Under the pieces are notes generated by a model. It was not told the origin of the DNA and made no database searches. It saw only the letters and a list, made by a program, of their open reading frames with translations. 64,000 nucleotides of DNA from Arsukibacterium sp. UBA3155. GTDB lineage: Bacteria > Pseudomonadota > Gammaproteobacteria > Enterobacterales > Alteromonadaceae. Numbering within the stretch: position 1 is the stretch's first letter; each line of letters begins with the position of its first letter. The position numbers were made by a program, and so were the translations under genes. This document shows, one piece after another, positions 1 to 9,011 of the stretch. The stretch covers positions 638 to 64,637 of the forward strand of contig DEYP01000008.1 in NCBI GenBank assembly GCA_002364615.1. The letters run 5' to 3'.

Positions 1-563
1 ATCATTGCGGCAGCTTCTGCGGCATTAATAATGTCATCTGCTGTAATATTATCGACCTGGACAATGGCTGGCTGCAGCACCGGCGTATCGTCTGCAGCAG
101 CAACGGCGGCAATTGGGGTGTCGACAATAGGTTCAACTGCAGCAAAAGTGCCTGGTGAGAGCAAAGTAGGGTCGTTAAGCTCAACCACCCGGGTTAACCT
201 GACAAAGCTGTTACCGCTATTTTCTGCCGTACCACCGCCACCTGCGGCAGTCGCTTCTAATTGCTCCAGTAAATCGCCTTCTTCGTCTAATACAGCCAGA
301 ATGCTTTCAGCTGAATTGAGATCCACAACCGAATCTTCTGCGGCAACATCGGTTTGTAACCAACTGTCAGAAATAACAATGGTCTGATTTTCAGCGATCA
401 CCGTGGTCTCATTGAGATATGCCAACACAACCGAGCTGCCTTCACTGGTAATAATAGTATCACCAGGCATCAGAATATCGCCTTGCTGAAGCATTCTTAC
501 TTCACCGTCAGCAGATTTTACTTCGACAATACCTTCAACAACTTGAGCTACGATTTTTGACAT
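1..563 (-). CDS. lapA: LapA-like giant surface adhesin, N-terminal retention module (partial)
   Basis: Partial: only the first 187 codons are in the window and the gene runs off the left edge. The protein starts MSKIVAQVVEGIVEVKSADG. A compact first ~100 residues matches the LapA/BpfA retention-module pattern (V-G-x-V..G....L..GD.....I.T..G). It is followed by TAAGGGG at residues 105-111, the di-alanine site cut by LapG-type proteases; Pseudomonas LapA is cut at a nearly identical position. After that comes an Ala/Asp/Val-rich stretch, as expected before Ig-like repeats. There is no N-terminal signal peptide, which fits type I secretion through a C-terminal signal. The divergent exporter operon and the lapD/lapG pair downstream support the call. 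Repeats and RTX region cannot be seen. The start is the only ATG that opens the module; its Shine-Dalgarno is weak. Confidence 0.85.
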   Translation of the reverse strand, partial: MSKIVAQVVEGIVEVKSADGEVRMLQQGDILMPGDTIITSEGSSVVLAYLNETTVIAENQTIVISDSWLQTDVAAEDSVVDLNSAESILAVLDEEGDLLEQLEATAAGGGGTAENSGNSFVRLTRVVELNDPTLLSPGTFAAVEPIVDTPIAAVAAADDTPVLQPAIVQVDNITADDIINAAEAAAM

Positions 564-708
564 AATAAGGAATATCCATAAGTTAACCACTTCAACGGCT
601 ATTTTAAGGAATTAACTGAACTAAAACTATTGGACCTCGGTACAGTTTATTAGATTAAAGATAAATTGTGATTGTTAACAACTGTAGCCAGCAGGCTTAG
701 CAATAGGA

Positions 709-714
709 TATAAT
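709..714 (+). promoter_or_regulatory. -10 box of the adhesin-exporter operon
   Basis: A perfect TATAAT at 709-714 lies in the 190-bp divergent spacer between the adhesin gene and the exporter operon. No good -35 hexamer is visible 17 bp upstream. Its position makes the TTG at 715 implausible as a start, because transcription would begin near 721. It therefore supports the GTG at 757. Confidence 0.45.
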
Positions 715-756
715 TTGCGCACTTTAGCCGTTTGTTATTTAAAGGATATAAATAGA

Positions 757-2625
757 GTGAAAGCTGTACTAACCTGGAAGGGATTTCAATTTTTTGTTTT
801 TCTGTTCCTCACTACCTTGTCAATACCTGGTTATGCTTCAACATCCGTACAGGACGCAGCGAAAACAGCGATTGAGAAAAATCCTGATGTGTTGGCAAAA
901 TGGCACGAATTCCTGGCGTCGGGCGAAAATGTTAATGCCGCCAGAGCGGGCTATAAGCCTACTGTTGACGGTACGGTAGGATACCAGTACCAAAAGCAAA
1001 ATTATGGTTTTGTCAGAGAATATGACGGTGCCTACGCCCGGCTTTCCCTTACTCAGATGCTTTACGACGGCAGTCGCACCCGCTCAGAAGTTAAGCGCTT
1101 TTCTAACTTTCAGTTAGTCGCTTATTTTAATTTGCTGGAAACGGCAGAGGTTGTTGCCTTAGAAGCTTACCGCGCTTATCAGGATGTTCTGGCACAGCGC
1201 AAGTTGGTTGCCCTGGCTCAGGATAACTTAAACAAGCATTTTGAAGTGTATCGTCAAATCGAAAGTAGTGCTAAAGCCGGTGTAGCCAAACTGGCTGATT
1301 TAGAGCAAATAAGTGGCCGGGTATCGTTGGCGCAAAGTAATGTCATTACCGAAACGTCAAACCTGCATGATGTGACCACCCGTTACTTAAGAGTGGTGGG
1401 CGAACTGCCAGCAGAGAACATGAGCGAAGTGGTGATAGCCGATGCACTACCTGGTTCAGTAAGCCAGACATTGCGCCAGGCTTATCAGGTCAGCCCTGCG
1501 TACCATGCTGCTCTTAGAAATATTAAGGCAGCAGAGTTTGCAGCAAAAACAGAGAAAGCTAATTTCAAGCCGTCTGTTAATCTGGTGGGCAGTTATGGTT
1601 ATCAGAACTACTCAGATATCGGCCTGAGAACTGATGAGAACGAAGCTCGGGTCGGTATTGAAATTAAGTATAACTTTTACAATGGCGGCCGGGACTCGGC
1701 CACGTTAAAACGGGCTTACTCAGAAATTAACCTGGCGCAGGAGTTACGAGACCAAGCCTGTTTAAATATTCGCCAGACCATTCAGATTTCTTACAATGAC
1801 AGTAATAAACTGTTAGAACAGCTGCCACTGTTAAATCAACACCGGTTGTCGTCCGACAAAGTAAGAACTGCTTATAAGCAACAGTTTGACATTGGCCAGC
1901 GTTCTCTGCTGGATGTTTTGGATTCTGAAAACGAATATTTCCAGGCCAGCAGAGCCTACCTTGCTGCCAGTTTTAGTCTCAGCGTAGCCAAAGCCAGAAC
2001 ACTGGCAGGCATGGGAACCTTACTTAGCACCCTGGGTTTAACGTCTGATAGCTGGCCGTCATTAACCGAACTTGGTGCAGAGAAACTCAGTGTAGACCCA
2101 GATACGGCATGCCCGGCGATCGATGTATATGAAAGCCTGCAAATGAATAGCGATGCCGACAATGATTCCGTAAAAGATGCGGCAGACTATTGTCCTAACA
2201 CACCTCAAACCGATAAAGTGGATGCCAGAGGTTGTTCCATTTTTACTGAAAAAATGGTGAGTTTCACTTTAGAGATCAAGTTCGACCATGATTCGAGTGT
2301 TATTGACGCAGAGAGCGAGTCTGACGTTGCCAATTTCGCTGCGTTTTTGCAGCGTTATCCGAATACCACTACTGAGATTAACGGCCATACCTCAGCGCAA
2401 GGTGCGGTATGGTATAACAATGTATTATCGCAACAACGCGCTGACGCGGTGAAAACCATGTTAGTGGAAAAATTTAATATTGATGAAACGCGTATCGCTA
2501 CCAAAGGCTTTGGCTCTGGCAGGCGGTTATCGGAAGCTGATACCGAAGCGGCTCATAATTTAAATCGCCGGATCGAAGCCGTGGTACGTGCAAGGGATGA
2601 GAGTCCTGTGCTGCGAGATGAATAA
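757..2625 (+). CDS. lapE: TolC-family outer-membrane channel with C-terminal OmpA domain (LapE-like)
   Basis: Outer-membrane component of the adhesin type I secretion system. I chose the GTG at 757, preceded by AAAGGA with 10-nt spacing; it gives a clean signal peptide ending near GYA/STS. A longer reading from TTG 715 would overlap the -10 region. Residues ~30-435 form the two TolC-like repeats (AQRKLVALAQDNL helices, a second half with NPVNLVGSYGYQ-like strands and a LDVLDSENEYFQA motif). An Asp-rich thrombospondin type 3-like calcium repeat follows (DADNDSVKDAADYCPNTP). The last ~115 residues are an OmpA/MotB peptidoglycan-binding domain (IKFDHDSSVI, NRRIEAVV). At 622 aa it is well above the ~450 aa of plain TolC/LapE. 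The fusion should anchor the channel to the wall (inference). First gene of the operon, 27 nt before the ABC transporter. Confidence 0.88.
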   Translation: MKAVLTWKGFQFFVFLFLTTLSIPGYASTSVQDAAKTAIEKNPDVLAKWHEFLASGENVNAARAGYKPTVDGTVGYQYQKQNYGFVREYDGAYARLSLTQMLYDGSRTRSEVKRFSNFQLVAYFNLLETAEVVALEAYRAYQDVLAQRKLVALAQDNLNKHFEVYRQIESSAKAGVAKLADLEQISGRVSLAQSNVITETSNLHDVTTRYLRVVGELPAENMSEVVIADALPGSVSQTLRQAYQVSPAYHAALRNIKAAEFAAKTEKANFKPSVNLVGSYGYQNYSDIGLRTDENEARVGIEIKYNFYNGGRDSATLKRAYSEINLAQELRDQACLNIRQTIQISYNDSNKLLEQLPLLNQHRLSSDKVRTAYKQQFDIGQRSLLDVLDSENEYFQASRAYLAASFSLSVAKARTLAGMGTLLSTLGLTSDSWPSLTELGAEKLSVDPDTACPAIDVYESLQMNSDADNDSVKDAADYCPNTPQTDKVDARGCSIFTEKMVSFTLEIKFDHDSSVIDAESESDVANFAAFLQRYPNTTTEINGHTSAQGAVWYNNVLSQQRADAVKTMLVEKFNIDETRIATKGFGSGRRLSEADTEAAHNLNRRIEAVVRARDESPVLRDE

Positions 2626-2652
2626 TACACCCCGGATACAGGAAGCAGCCCA

Positions 2653-4791
2653 TTGATACCAGATAACCAACATACCGGTGGGCCGCTTTTTGAAGCATTA
2701 CTTTATATTTGTGAATTTCATCAGCATGCGGTAAGTCCGGCGGCGTTGATCAGTGGTTTGCCACTGGCCGATAACATGCTAAGCCCGGCGGTGTTTAACC
2801 GGGCAGCCGAGCGGGCCAAACTGGCCTCAAAAATACTGCAGCGACCGTTGCAACAGCTTAATGCCGCATTGTTGCCTGCCATCATAACGCTGCAAGACAA
2901 CAAAGCCTGTATTGTTCACCAGATTGACCACGATACAAAACAAGTGGTGATTAGTTACCCCGAGCTGCCGCATAGTGTGGCAACCGTCAACCTTGACCAG
3001 CTTAATAGCGATTATGCCGGCACCGTAATTTATGTTCGCCCGAAAACAGATGCCGAGCAAAAAACCAACCACTTTAAGTTGCCAGCGCATTTGCATTGGT
3101 TCTGGGGGGTTATCAGGCAAAACTGGGGCTTGTACCGGGATGTATTGCTTGCAGCGATTCTGATTAACCTGTTTGCGTTGTCGATGCCGATGTTTGTCAT
3201 GAACGTGTATGACCGGGTGGTGCCTAACCTGGCTACTCATACGCTTTGGGTATTGGCATCAGGCATTACCCTGGTGCTACTGGCAGATTTAGTTTTAAAG
3301 TTGCTCCGCCATCATTTTGTCGATATAGCCGCCAGTAAAACCGATGTCATGATGTCGTCGGCAATTATGGACAAAGTGTTGTCGATGAAGCTGAAAAACC
3401 GGCCACAATCTACCGGCGCTTTTGCTTCTATTGTGCAGTCTTTTGAAGCGGTCAGGGGCTTTATTGGCTCGTTAACCATCGTTGCCCTGGCCGATTTACC
3501 TTTCGTATTGTTGTACTGTGTGGTTATTACCATCATCAGCCCGCCTTTGCTGTTGCCAATTATTGTCGGGGCGTTAATTTCGCTGATATACGCTTACTTC
3601 GCGCAGCGCAAACTTAAGTTTCTGTCTGACGAGTCGGCTAAGTCGGCGGCCGAGCGCAATACCACCTTAATTGAAGCTATTGGCTCGCTCGAAACGGCAA
3701 AGTCCAGCAACGTGAAAACGAATATTCAGTATAAATGGGAGCAACTGTCGTTAGCGTGCGCCCACAATAGCGCGAAAATGCGCGCCGTATCGGCATCAGT
3801 CAGTAATTTTACCGCATTTATTCAGCAGCTGGTGGGCGTTGCGGTCATTATTATCGGGGTATATTTGCTCATTGATGGCAACATGACTCAGGGCAGCCTG
3901 ATTGCGGTCTTTTTGCTGTCATCACGGGCATTGGCGCCGGTAAGTCAGGCTGCCGGCTTGTTGGCGCAATTTCATTATGCCTCATCAGCTTACGAAAACC
4001 TTGATGTGCTGATGCAATACCCTTCAGAGCAGGATGCCAGCCAAAATACCATTAGTAAGCCATTACTGCAGGGAAAAATAGAATTTAAACGGGTTAGCTT
4101 CAGTTATCAGGATGACGATTTACCGTCGTTAAGCAATGTCAGCTTTTGTATCGAGCCCGGCGAACATGTCGCCATTCTCGGCCGCAACGGTTCAGGTAAG
4201 TCCACCCTGGAAAAGTTAATTCTGGGCCTGCATGAACCGACCGAGGGGCAGGTGTTGCTTGATGGCATCGATATCAACCAGTTAGATATTCATCAGGTAA
4301 GAAATAACATTGGTTATGTGCCACAGGATATTACCTTGTTCAGTGGTACATTGCGTTACAACATTGAACTGGCGTCGACACCAAAAAGTGCTGAGCACTT
4401 TCTTAATATTTGTAATATCTCCGGCTTGAGTCAGTTTATAAGCCAACACCCTGCAGGGTTTGACATGCAGGTAGGTGAGAGAGGCCAGAATCTGTCAGGA
4501 GGCCAGAAGCAAATAGTGTCTATTGCCCGGGCCTTGTATAACGACCCGCCAATTTTGTTACTGGATGAACCCACCGCAGCGCTTGACCACAGCAGTGAAC
4601 AAGCGTTTCGCACGCATTTAGGCGGCTATGCAGAGGGAAAAACCATGTTGCTGATCACGCACCGCAGCCCGCTGCTGGCCCTGGCAAACCGGATTATTGT
4701 TATTGATAACGGCAAAATTATTGCAGACGGCCCGAAAGACACTGTAATGGAAGCATTGCGTCAGGGCAGAATTAAGGGTACCAGTACATGA
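2653..4791 (+). CDS. lapB: Type I secretion ABC transporter with degenerate peptidase domain (LapB-like)
   Basis: Inner-membrane ATPase that energises export of the adhesin. Start TTG 2653 has AGGAAG 7 nt upstream. Order: C39-like domain (~1-130), six-helix membrane domain (~150-430) and nucleotide-binding domain (~460-700). Walker A GRNGSGKST, signature LSGGQ, Walker B ILLLDEPT and the switch His in ITHRS are all present. The peptidase-like N-terminus lacks the catalytic Cys context (DCG) of true C39 proteases, so it is a C39-like docking domain, as in HlyB and LapB. That fits a substrate without a double-glycine leader. 712 aa is normal for the family. The stop overlaps the next start by ATGA, indicating translational coupling. 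Confidence 0.93.
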   Translation: MIPDNQHTGGPLFEALLYICEFHQHAVSPAALISGLPLADNMLSPAVFNRAAERAKLASKILQRPLQQLNAALLPAIITLQDNKACIVHQIDHDTKQVVISYPELPHSVATVNLDQLNSDYAGTVIYVRPKTDAEQKTNHFKLPAHLHWFWGVIRQNWGLYRDVLLAAILINLFALSMPMFVMNVYDRVVPNLATHTLWVLASGITLVLLADLVLKLLRHHFVDIAASKTDVMMSSAIMDKVLSMKLKNRPQSTGAFASIVQSFEAVRGFIGSLTIVALADLPFVLLYCVVITIISPPLLLPIIVGALISLIYAYFAQRKLKFLSDESAKSAAERNTTLIEAIGSLETAKSSNVKTNIQYKWEQLSLACAHNSAKMRAVSASVSNFTAFIQQLVGVAVIIIGVYLLIDGNMTQGSLIAVFLLSSRALAPVSQAAGLLAQFHYASSAYENLDVLMQYPSEQDASQNTISKPLLQGKIEFKRVSFSYQDDDLPSLSNVSFCIEPGEHVAILGRNGSGKSTLEKLILGLHEPTEGQVLLDGIDINQLDIHQVRNNIGYVPQDITLFSGTLRYNIELASTPKSAEHFLNICNISGLSQFISQHPAGFDMQVGERGQNLSGGQKQIVSIARALYNDPPILLLDEPTAALDHSSEQAFRTHLGGYAEGKTMLLITHRSPLLALANRIIVIDNGKIIADGPKDTVMEALRQGRIKGTST

Positions 4792-6104
4792 GTAACCCTG
4801 GGCTGAAATATTCTAAAGACTGGGTAACCGAAGCTGAATGGGCGCGTATTGCGCAATCGCCGTTATCGGCCAGAAGGCTGCTGTACGCTATCGCTCTGGC
4901 GGTGGTGTTGTTGCTAATCTGGGCTGGTTTTGCCCCACTGGATGAAATAGCCCGGGGCGATGGCAAGGTCGTTACCTCACAGCAATTGCAAACTATCCAG
5001 TCGCTGGACGGTGGCCTGGTTACCCAAATTATGGTGCGGGAAGGTCAGGTTGTCGACACCGGCCAGGTGCTGCTTACTGTCGACGCTACCCGCTCATCTT
5101 CTAATCTGGCGGAAAACAGAGCGCAGTTTTATGCGCTGGAAGCTGAAGTGGCCAGGCTTATTGCTCTGACCAATGAAGCAGAGCCGCAGTTTCCTGAGCA
5201 TCTGCAAACCCTGGTTCCTGAGCGGTTGGCGCATGAAATACAGTTATACCGGAATAGTCTGGCGGAATTAAATGAGCAACTGGCTGTCCAGGCGCAGCAG
5301 CAACAGCAACGCCAGCAAGAAGTGGTGGAAGCCCGGGCGGCTCTGGCACAGTATAGCCAAACCCTGGCGTTAACTAATCAAGAGTTGACCGTAACCAAGC
5401 CGTTGCTGGCGTCGGGTGCGGTGTCAGATATTGATATATTACGCCTGGAGCGTGATGTCGCCAGAGCCAGCGGTGAAATGAAACGGGCTGAGGCCAATGT
5501 AGCCCGGGCCGAGTCCGCATTAATGGAAGCCGGAAACAAGCTAAAAGAAATTAAGCTGACGGTACTTAACCGCTGGCGTAATCAGTTGTCTGAATCACGA
5601 GCCCGACTGGCGGCCCTGGCTGAATTACAAACCGGGCTGGTGGATATGGTGCAGCAAGCCGAGGTTAAATCACCGATGCGTGGCACTATCCAGCGGCTGC
5701 ATATTAATACGGTGGGTGGAGTATTAACGCCGGGCCGGGATATTATGGATATTGTGCCCTTAGATGACACCTTACTGATCGAGGCCCGGATATCGCCAAG
5801 GGATATCGCGTTTATTCAGCGTGGGCAACAAGCTACTATCCGGATCAGTGCTTATGACTTTGCTATTTTTGGTGGCTTGCAGGCCACGGTCAGTCATATT
5901 AGTGCCGATACGGTCACCGATGAAAAAGACAACACCTACTACGTAGTCAGATTAAGCACGGCCAGCCAGAAACTGGACGATAAACTTACCATTTTGCCCG
6001 GGATGACGGTGCAGGTAGATATTGTCACCGGTAAGCGTACGGTACTGTCGTATCTACTTAAACCCTTGCTGCGGGCGAAAAGCAACGCAATGACAGAGAG
6101 GTAG
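4788..6104 (+). CDS. lapC: HlyD-family periplasmic adaptor (LapC-like)
   Basis: Membrane fusion protein linking the ABC transporter to the TolC-like channel. One N-terminal transmembrane segment lies at ~30-48 (LLYAIALAVVLLLIWAGFAP). A lipoyl half-motif follows (GDGKVVTSQQLQTIQSLDGG). A long Gln/Ala-rich coiled coil spans ~110-270, then the second lipoyl half (VKSPMRGTIQRLHINTVGGV) and the C-terminal beta-barrel (IRISAYDFAIFGGLQATVSH). 438 aa is typical for LapC/HlyD. The ATG lies inside the lapB stop and the stop is 7 nt before the regulator gene, so it is within one operon. Confidence 0.92.
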   Translation: MSNPGLKYSKDWVTEAEWARIAQSPLSARRLLYAIALAVVLLLIWAGFAPLDEIARGDGKVVTSQQLQTIQSLDGGLVTQIMVREGQVVDTGQVLLTVDATRSSSNLAENRAQFYALEAEVARLIALTNEAEPQFPEHLQTLVPERLAHEIQLYRNSLAELNEQLAVQAQQQQQRQQEVVEARAALAQYSQTLALTNQELTVTKPLLASGAVSDIDILRLERDVARASGEMKRAEANVARAESALMEAGNKLKEIKLTVLNRWRNQLSESRARLAALAELQTGLVDMVQQAEVKSPMRGTIQRLHINTVGGVLTPGRDIMDIVPLDDTLLIEARISPRDIAFIQRGQQATIRISAYDFAIFGGLQATVSHISADTVTDEKDNTYYVVRLSTASQKLDDKLTILPGMTVQVDIVTGKRTVLSYLLKPLLRAKSNAMTER

Positions 6105-6111
6105 CGGAAAA

Positions 6112-6699
6112 ATGACCAGCGTTGTCATATACACAACACCGGGTTTTACCGCCTCTAGCTGGTGTACGGCATTTAATCAGGCCGCAGTGCATACCTTTCC
6201 TGCCATTGCCAGCAGCCCATTGCCGGCAGGCACAGTGGTGTTAATTCACAGTGGTCGCAGCGACTGGCAAACTCTGGTGCAGCAACATAGTAGCAAAGCG
6301 CTGGTTATTGTGATCAGCCAGCAACTTAGTATTACGGAATTGCAGCTGGCGTTAACCTTAGGCGGCAAAGGTTATATGGATGCCGGCAGTAACAGTGTAA
6401 ATTTTGTCCAGGCCGTTAATACGGTAAACAGCGGTGCCTTGTGGATCCCGGCTTCGTTGCTAAATCAGTTAAATCAGTTTTTATCTCAGGTTATTCCCTC
6501 GCAGCATAGCTGGCAGTCTTTTGAAAACCGCTTGTCAAAACGGGAATATGAGGTAGCCAGCCTTGCCCGCCGTGGACTGAGCAATAAAGTCATCGCCGAA
6601 AGTTTATTTATAACGGAAAGAACCGTAAAGCAACACCTTACTGCAACCTTTGCTAAGCTGGGTATTAAAGACCGATTACAACTGATAATGCTTCTCTAG
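6112..6699 (+). CDS. LuxR-type transcriptional regulator with atypical receiver domain
   Basis: 195 aa. The C-terminal ~55 residues are a LuxR/FixJ helix-turn-helix (LSKREYEVASLARRGLSNKV, ITERTVKQHL). The N-terminal ~125 residues have the length and alternating pattern of a response-regulator receiver, including GGKGYMDAGSN near its end. The expected phospho-acceptor strand reads VVLIHSGRSDW, with no Asp in the canonical place, so control by a standard kinase is unlikely. It is embedded in the exporter operon, 7 nt after lapC, and probably controls adhesin or exporter transcription (inference). The C-terminal fold is certain; the target genes are not known. Confidence 0.8.
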   Translation: MTSVVIYTTPGFTASSWCTAFNQAAVHTFPAIASSPLPAGTVVLIHSGRSDWQTLVQQHSSKALVIVISQQLSITELQLALTLGGKGYMDAGSNSVNFVQAVNTVNSGALWIPASLLNQLNQFLSQVIPSQHSWQSFENRLSKREYEVASLARRGLSNKVIAESLFITERTVKQHLTATFAKLGIKDRLQLIMLL

Positions 6700-6711
6700 A
6701 GGATGGCTCTG

Positions 6712-7074
6712 ATGTACGTTAAACGCGCCAGCAATAATGAAATAGTGGCCTTAAGCACAGAGCAATCTGCTGACTATCCTGAATTTGTATCCAATAATGA
6801 CCCGGGCTTGCTGCAATTTATGCAGAAAAATATTCCAGCGTACGAACTGGCCAACAGGGAGCTTAGCCACAGTAAAAAGTTGCAGCACTCCGATGCTGAG
6901 TTAGCACGGGTATTGGAAGATTTAGTCGAGCTGCTTACCGCCAGTGGTACCATCAGGTTTACCGAACTACCCATGGCAGCGCAGATTAAACTGTTAAACC
7001 GAAAAACCTTACGCCATGACATGAAAACCTTAAATCTGCTGGAGGAAGACGCCGACGACAGCATTATGCCCTGA
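6712..7074 (+). CDS. Small conserved protein of the lap operon (often mislabelled tryptophan synthase beta-like)
   Basis: 120 aa, mostly helical, no signal peptide or membrane segment. I prefer ATG 6712, with AGAGG 9 nt upstream, over ATG 6703, which abuts that sequence. The protein begins MYVKRASNNEIVAL and carries the pattern DAELARVLEDLVELL...FTELPMAAQIKLLNRK. From memory this resembles short proteobacterial proteins annotated as 'tryptophan synthase subunit beta like'. It has none of the PLP-enzyme features of TrpB, so that name should not be used. Last gene of the exporter operon, converging on lapD with 7 nt between stops. Function unknown. Confidence 0.75.
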   Translation: MYVKRASNNEIVALSTEQSADYPEFVSNNDPGLLQFMQKNIPAYELANRELSHSKKLQHSDAELARVLEDLVELLTASGTIRFTELPMAAQIKLLNRKTLRHDMKTLNLLEEDADDSIMP

Positions 7075-7086
7075 GCCTTACTCAGG
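7070..7086. terminator. Short hairpin between convergent lap operons
   Basis: CCTGAG and CTCAGG at 7070-7075 and 7081-7086 form a 6-bp stem around a 5-nt loop, overlapping the stop codons of both convergent genes. There is no U-tract, so it is at best a weak bidirectional terminator or 3' end stabiliser. Confidence 0.3.
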
Positions 7087-8980
7087 CAATGCCAGGGCCG
7101 GTCAGGCCATCAAATCCTAACTGATGTAAGCCGTTAATATCCTCTACTGACACCACCCCTTCGGCAATGACCAGTAAACTTAGGGTATGCGCCAGTTTAA
7201 TTAATCCTGCCAGTAACTTAGCCGCCTCGCTAGTCTGATAACGCAGCACAATAGCCGCATCAATTTTCAAATAATCTATACCTAGTTTTTCCAGATCCTG
7301 AATATCGTTAATGGCATAGCCACATTTTTGCAGGCCAACACTCACCCCCAGTGCTTTTAACGCAGAGGCAAAACTGATAAACAATAGCTGATGTTTAATC
7401 ACCAGCCGTTCATCAAATTCCAGTGACAAGCGCTGACACACTGACTTTGGCACTGTCTGTAGTAAGGTCAGCAGCTGATAATGCACCGCCACCGTGGTCA
7501 GGGTTTGGTCCGAAATATTGAGCGCCAGCTGTAAGCTGTTATCCGCGCTAAGCTGGCCGAGGGCACGGTTAAGCATGGCGCTGTCCAGCTGGCTGGTAAA
7601 CTGATAACGTCTGGCCCAGCCCAGGATCTGACCTGCTGACAACCATTCATCATTAATGTTCAGCCGTAGCATTGCTTCCTGATGCAACAGGCTGCCATCA
7701 CGGCGCTGCACCGGGTACAGCTTCGGCATAATACGGTCTGCATCAATAGCCTGCTTAATGGCTTTAAGCCAGGCTGTGGCGTCCGCCAGCGTGTCATATG
7801 GCTGAGGCTGTTGCAGGGTCTTACTTTGCAACGGTGGCGCCGATTCCACTTCAACCAGCATGGCATCGAGTTGCGACAAGGTTTGCTGGCGGCTGCTCAT
7901 GGCGTCCAGCGACAGGCCAACCAGTAATAACGGGGCGGTGGTATGGTTACTATCCAGCAGACATTCGGTATTCAGCTGGCCTAGCAGTTGCTCACACATC
8001 GAGGAGGTAGTGGTTACCTGGTCTGATACCACAAAAAAGTCACTGCCGTTTAACCTGCTGACTAAACGCACCCCATGATATTGCTGAACGGTGTTAACCA
8101 GCAGCCTTAGCCAGTTGTCCGTTTCGCTGCGGCCAAGTTGCAGGTTAATTCCTTGCAGGTTGGTTACTCTGAGTAAAAAAACACTTTTTATTTCGCTGCG
8201 CTCGCTGTTATTAAAATAACCTTCCAGCCAGCTGGCACAATATGCCCGGTTAAAAGCGCTGGTTACCGGGTCAAGCTCATACTGGCGCTGCAGCTGATCA
8301 AGTTGCTTGCGCTCCTGCTCCAGCATCAGGCGTACCCGGCCAGTCAGGCGGTTCATTGCCACCACCAGCCGTTTCAGCTCAAAAGTAGCCGGTTCATCAC
8401 TGGTAATAAACTGACGGTTACCCAGGGCCTCGGCGTGGTATACCACCTGATTTAGCGGCCGGCGAACCCGGTTTAGTAAAATACTGCCGGTAATGCCGCA
8501 GCCCATGGCAATAATCAGAAAGCCCAGCGCCAGATCTTTAGTTATTTGCCATAATGCCACCAGGCTGTAATCGGTCTGGCTTTCCAGCTCTATGCTGCCA
8601 AAACGCTGCCAGCCGTCCTGAACCTGAGCAATACCGGGCTTTATCTCAAAATTCAGTAAGCTGATAAACCAATCAGGAGCGTTAACCGGTTGTGCTGTTA
8701 GGCTGAACTCGGTCACGATATTGCCGGCCACATCCTTCAGCGCAATACGCCGGTAATAGCCGGTGTCGAACTGGGCGGCAAGCATCAGTTCAATGGTGGT
8801 CAGGTCTTTTTCCATCTGGGATAACGTCAGCGCCATGCCGGTGGCATTATCGATGTTTTTTACCTGTAGCTGCTCTGCCAGATAATTTTTAGTCTGGTAG
8901 GCACTGATAAAAAAACTGCTGCCAAAGGCCAGTAATACGATAACAATAATAGCAATCCACAATTGCTTAATCAGCGACAT
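7082..8980 (-). CDS. lapD: LapD-like c-di-GMP receptor with degenerate GGDEF-EAL domains
   Basis: Inner-membrane inside-out signalling protein: at high c-di-GMP it sequesters the LapG protease and so keeps the adhesin on the surface (known for LapD). Order: TM1 (~8-25), periplasmic output domain (~26-150), TM2 (~152-172), HAMP with the RRPL motif (~173-225), GGDEF-like (~235-395), EAL-like (~400-632). The GGDEF site reads LNGSDFF and the EAL site reads EAM, so neither activity is expected; this matches receptor-only LapD proteins. AGGGG precedes the ATG. Downstream of lapG by 31 nt on the same strand. Confidence 0.9.
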   Translation of the reverse strand: MSLIKQLWIAIIVIVLLAFGSSFFISAYQTKNYLAEQLQVKNIDNATGMALTLSQMEKDLTTIELMLAAQFDTGYYRRIALKDVAGNIVTEFSLTAQPVNAPDWFISLLNFEIKPGIAQVQDGWQRFGSIELESQTDYSLVALWQITKDLALGFLIIAMGCGITGSILLNRVRRPLNQVVYHAEALGNRQFITSDEPATFELKRLVVAMNRLTGRVRLMLEQERKQLDQLQRQYELDPVTSAFNRAYCASWLEGYFNNSERSEIKSVFLLRVTNLQGINLQLGRSETDNWLRLLVNTVQQYHGVRLVSRLNGSDFFVVSDQVTTTSSMCEQLLGQLNTECLLDSNHTTAPLLLVGLSLDAMSSRQQTLSQLDAMLVEVESAPPLQSKTLQQPQPYDTLADATAWLKAIKQAIDADRIMPKLYPVQRRDGSLLHQEAMLRLNINDEWLSAGQILGWARRYQFTSQLDSAMLNRALGQLSADNSLQLALNISDQTLTTVAVHYQLLTLLQTVPKSVCQRLSLEFDERLVIKHQLLFISFASALKALGVSVGLQKCGYAINDIQDLEKLGIDYLKIDAAIVLRYQTSEAAKLLAGLIKLAHTLSLLVIAEGVVSVEDINGLHQLGFDGLTGPGIA

Positions 8981-9011
8981 TCGCTACCCCTTAACCCGGT
9001 TGTTGTAGGTG

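Noticed and set aside
31-387. Plus-strand reading frame of 118 codons near the left edge
   Set aside because: It is antisense to the retention module of the adhesin gene, whose minus-strand frame encodes a recognisable protein with a TAAG site.
715-756. TTG start at 715 for the TolC-OmpA gene
   Set aside because: It sits directly after a perfect TATAAT and has no ribosome site. GTG 757 has AAAGGA and a clean signal peptide.
6712-7074. Naming the small protein tryptophan synthase beta
   Set aside because: It has no PLP-binding or TrpB motifs and is only 120 aa.
7082-8980. Active diguanylate cyclase or phosphodiesterase
   Set aside because: The GGDEF site reads NGSDF and the EAL site reads EAM, so it is a receptor-type protein.
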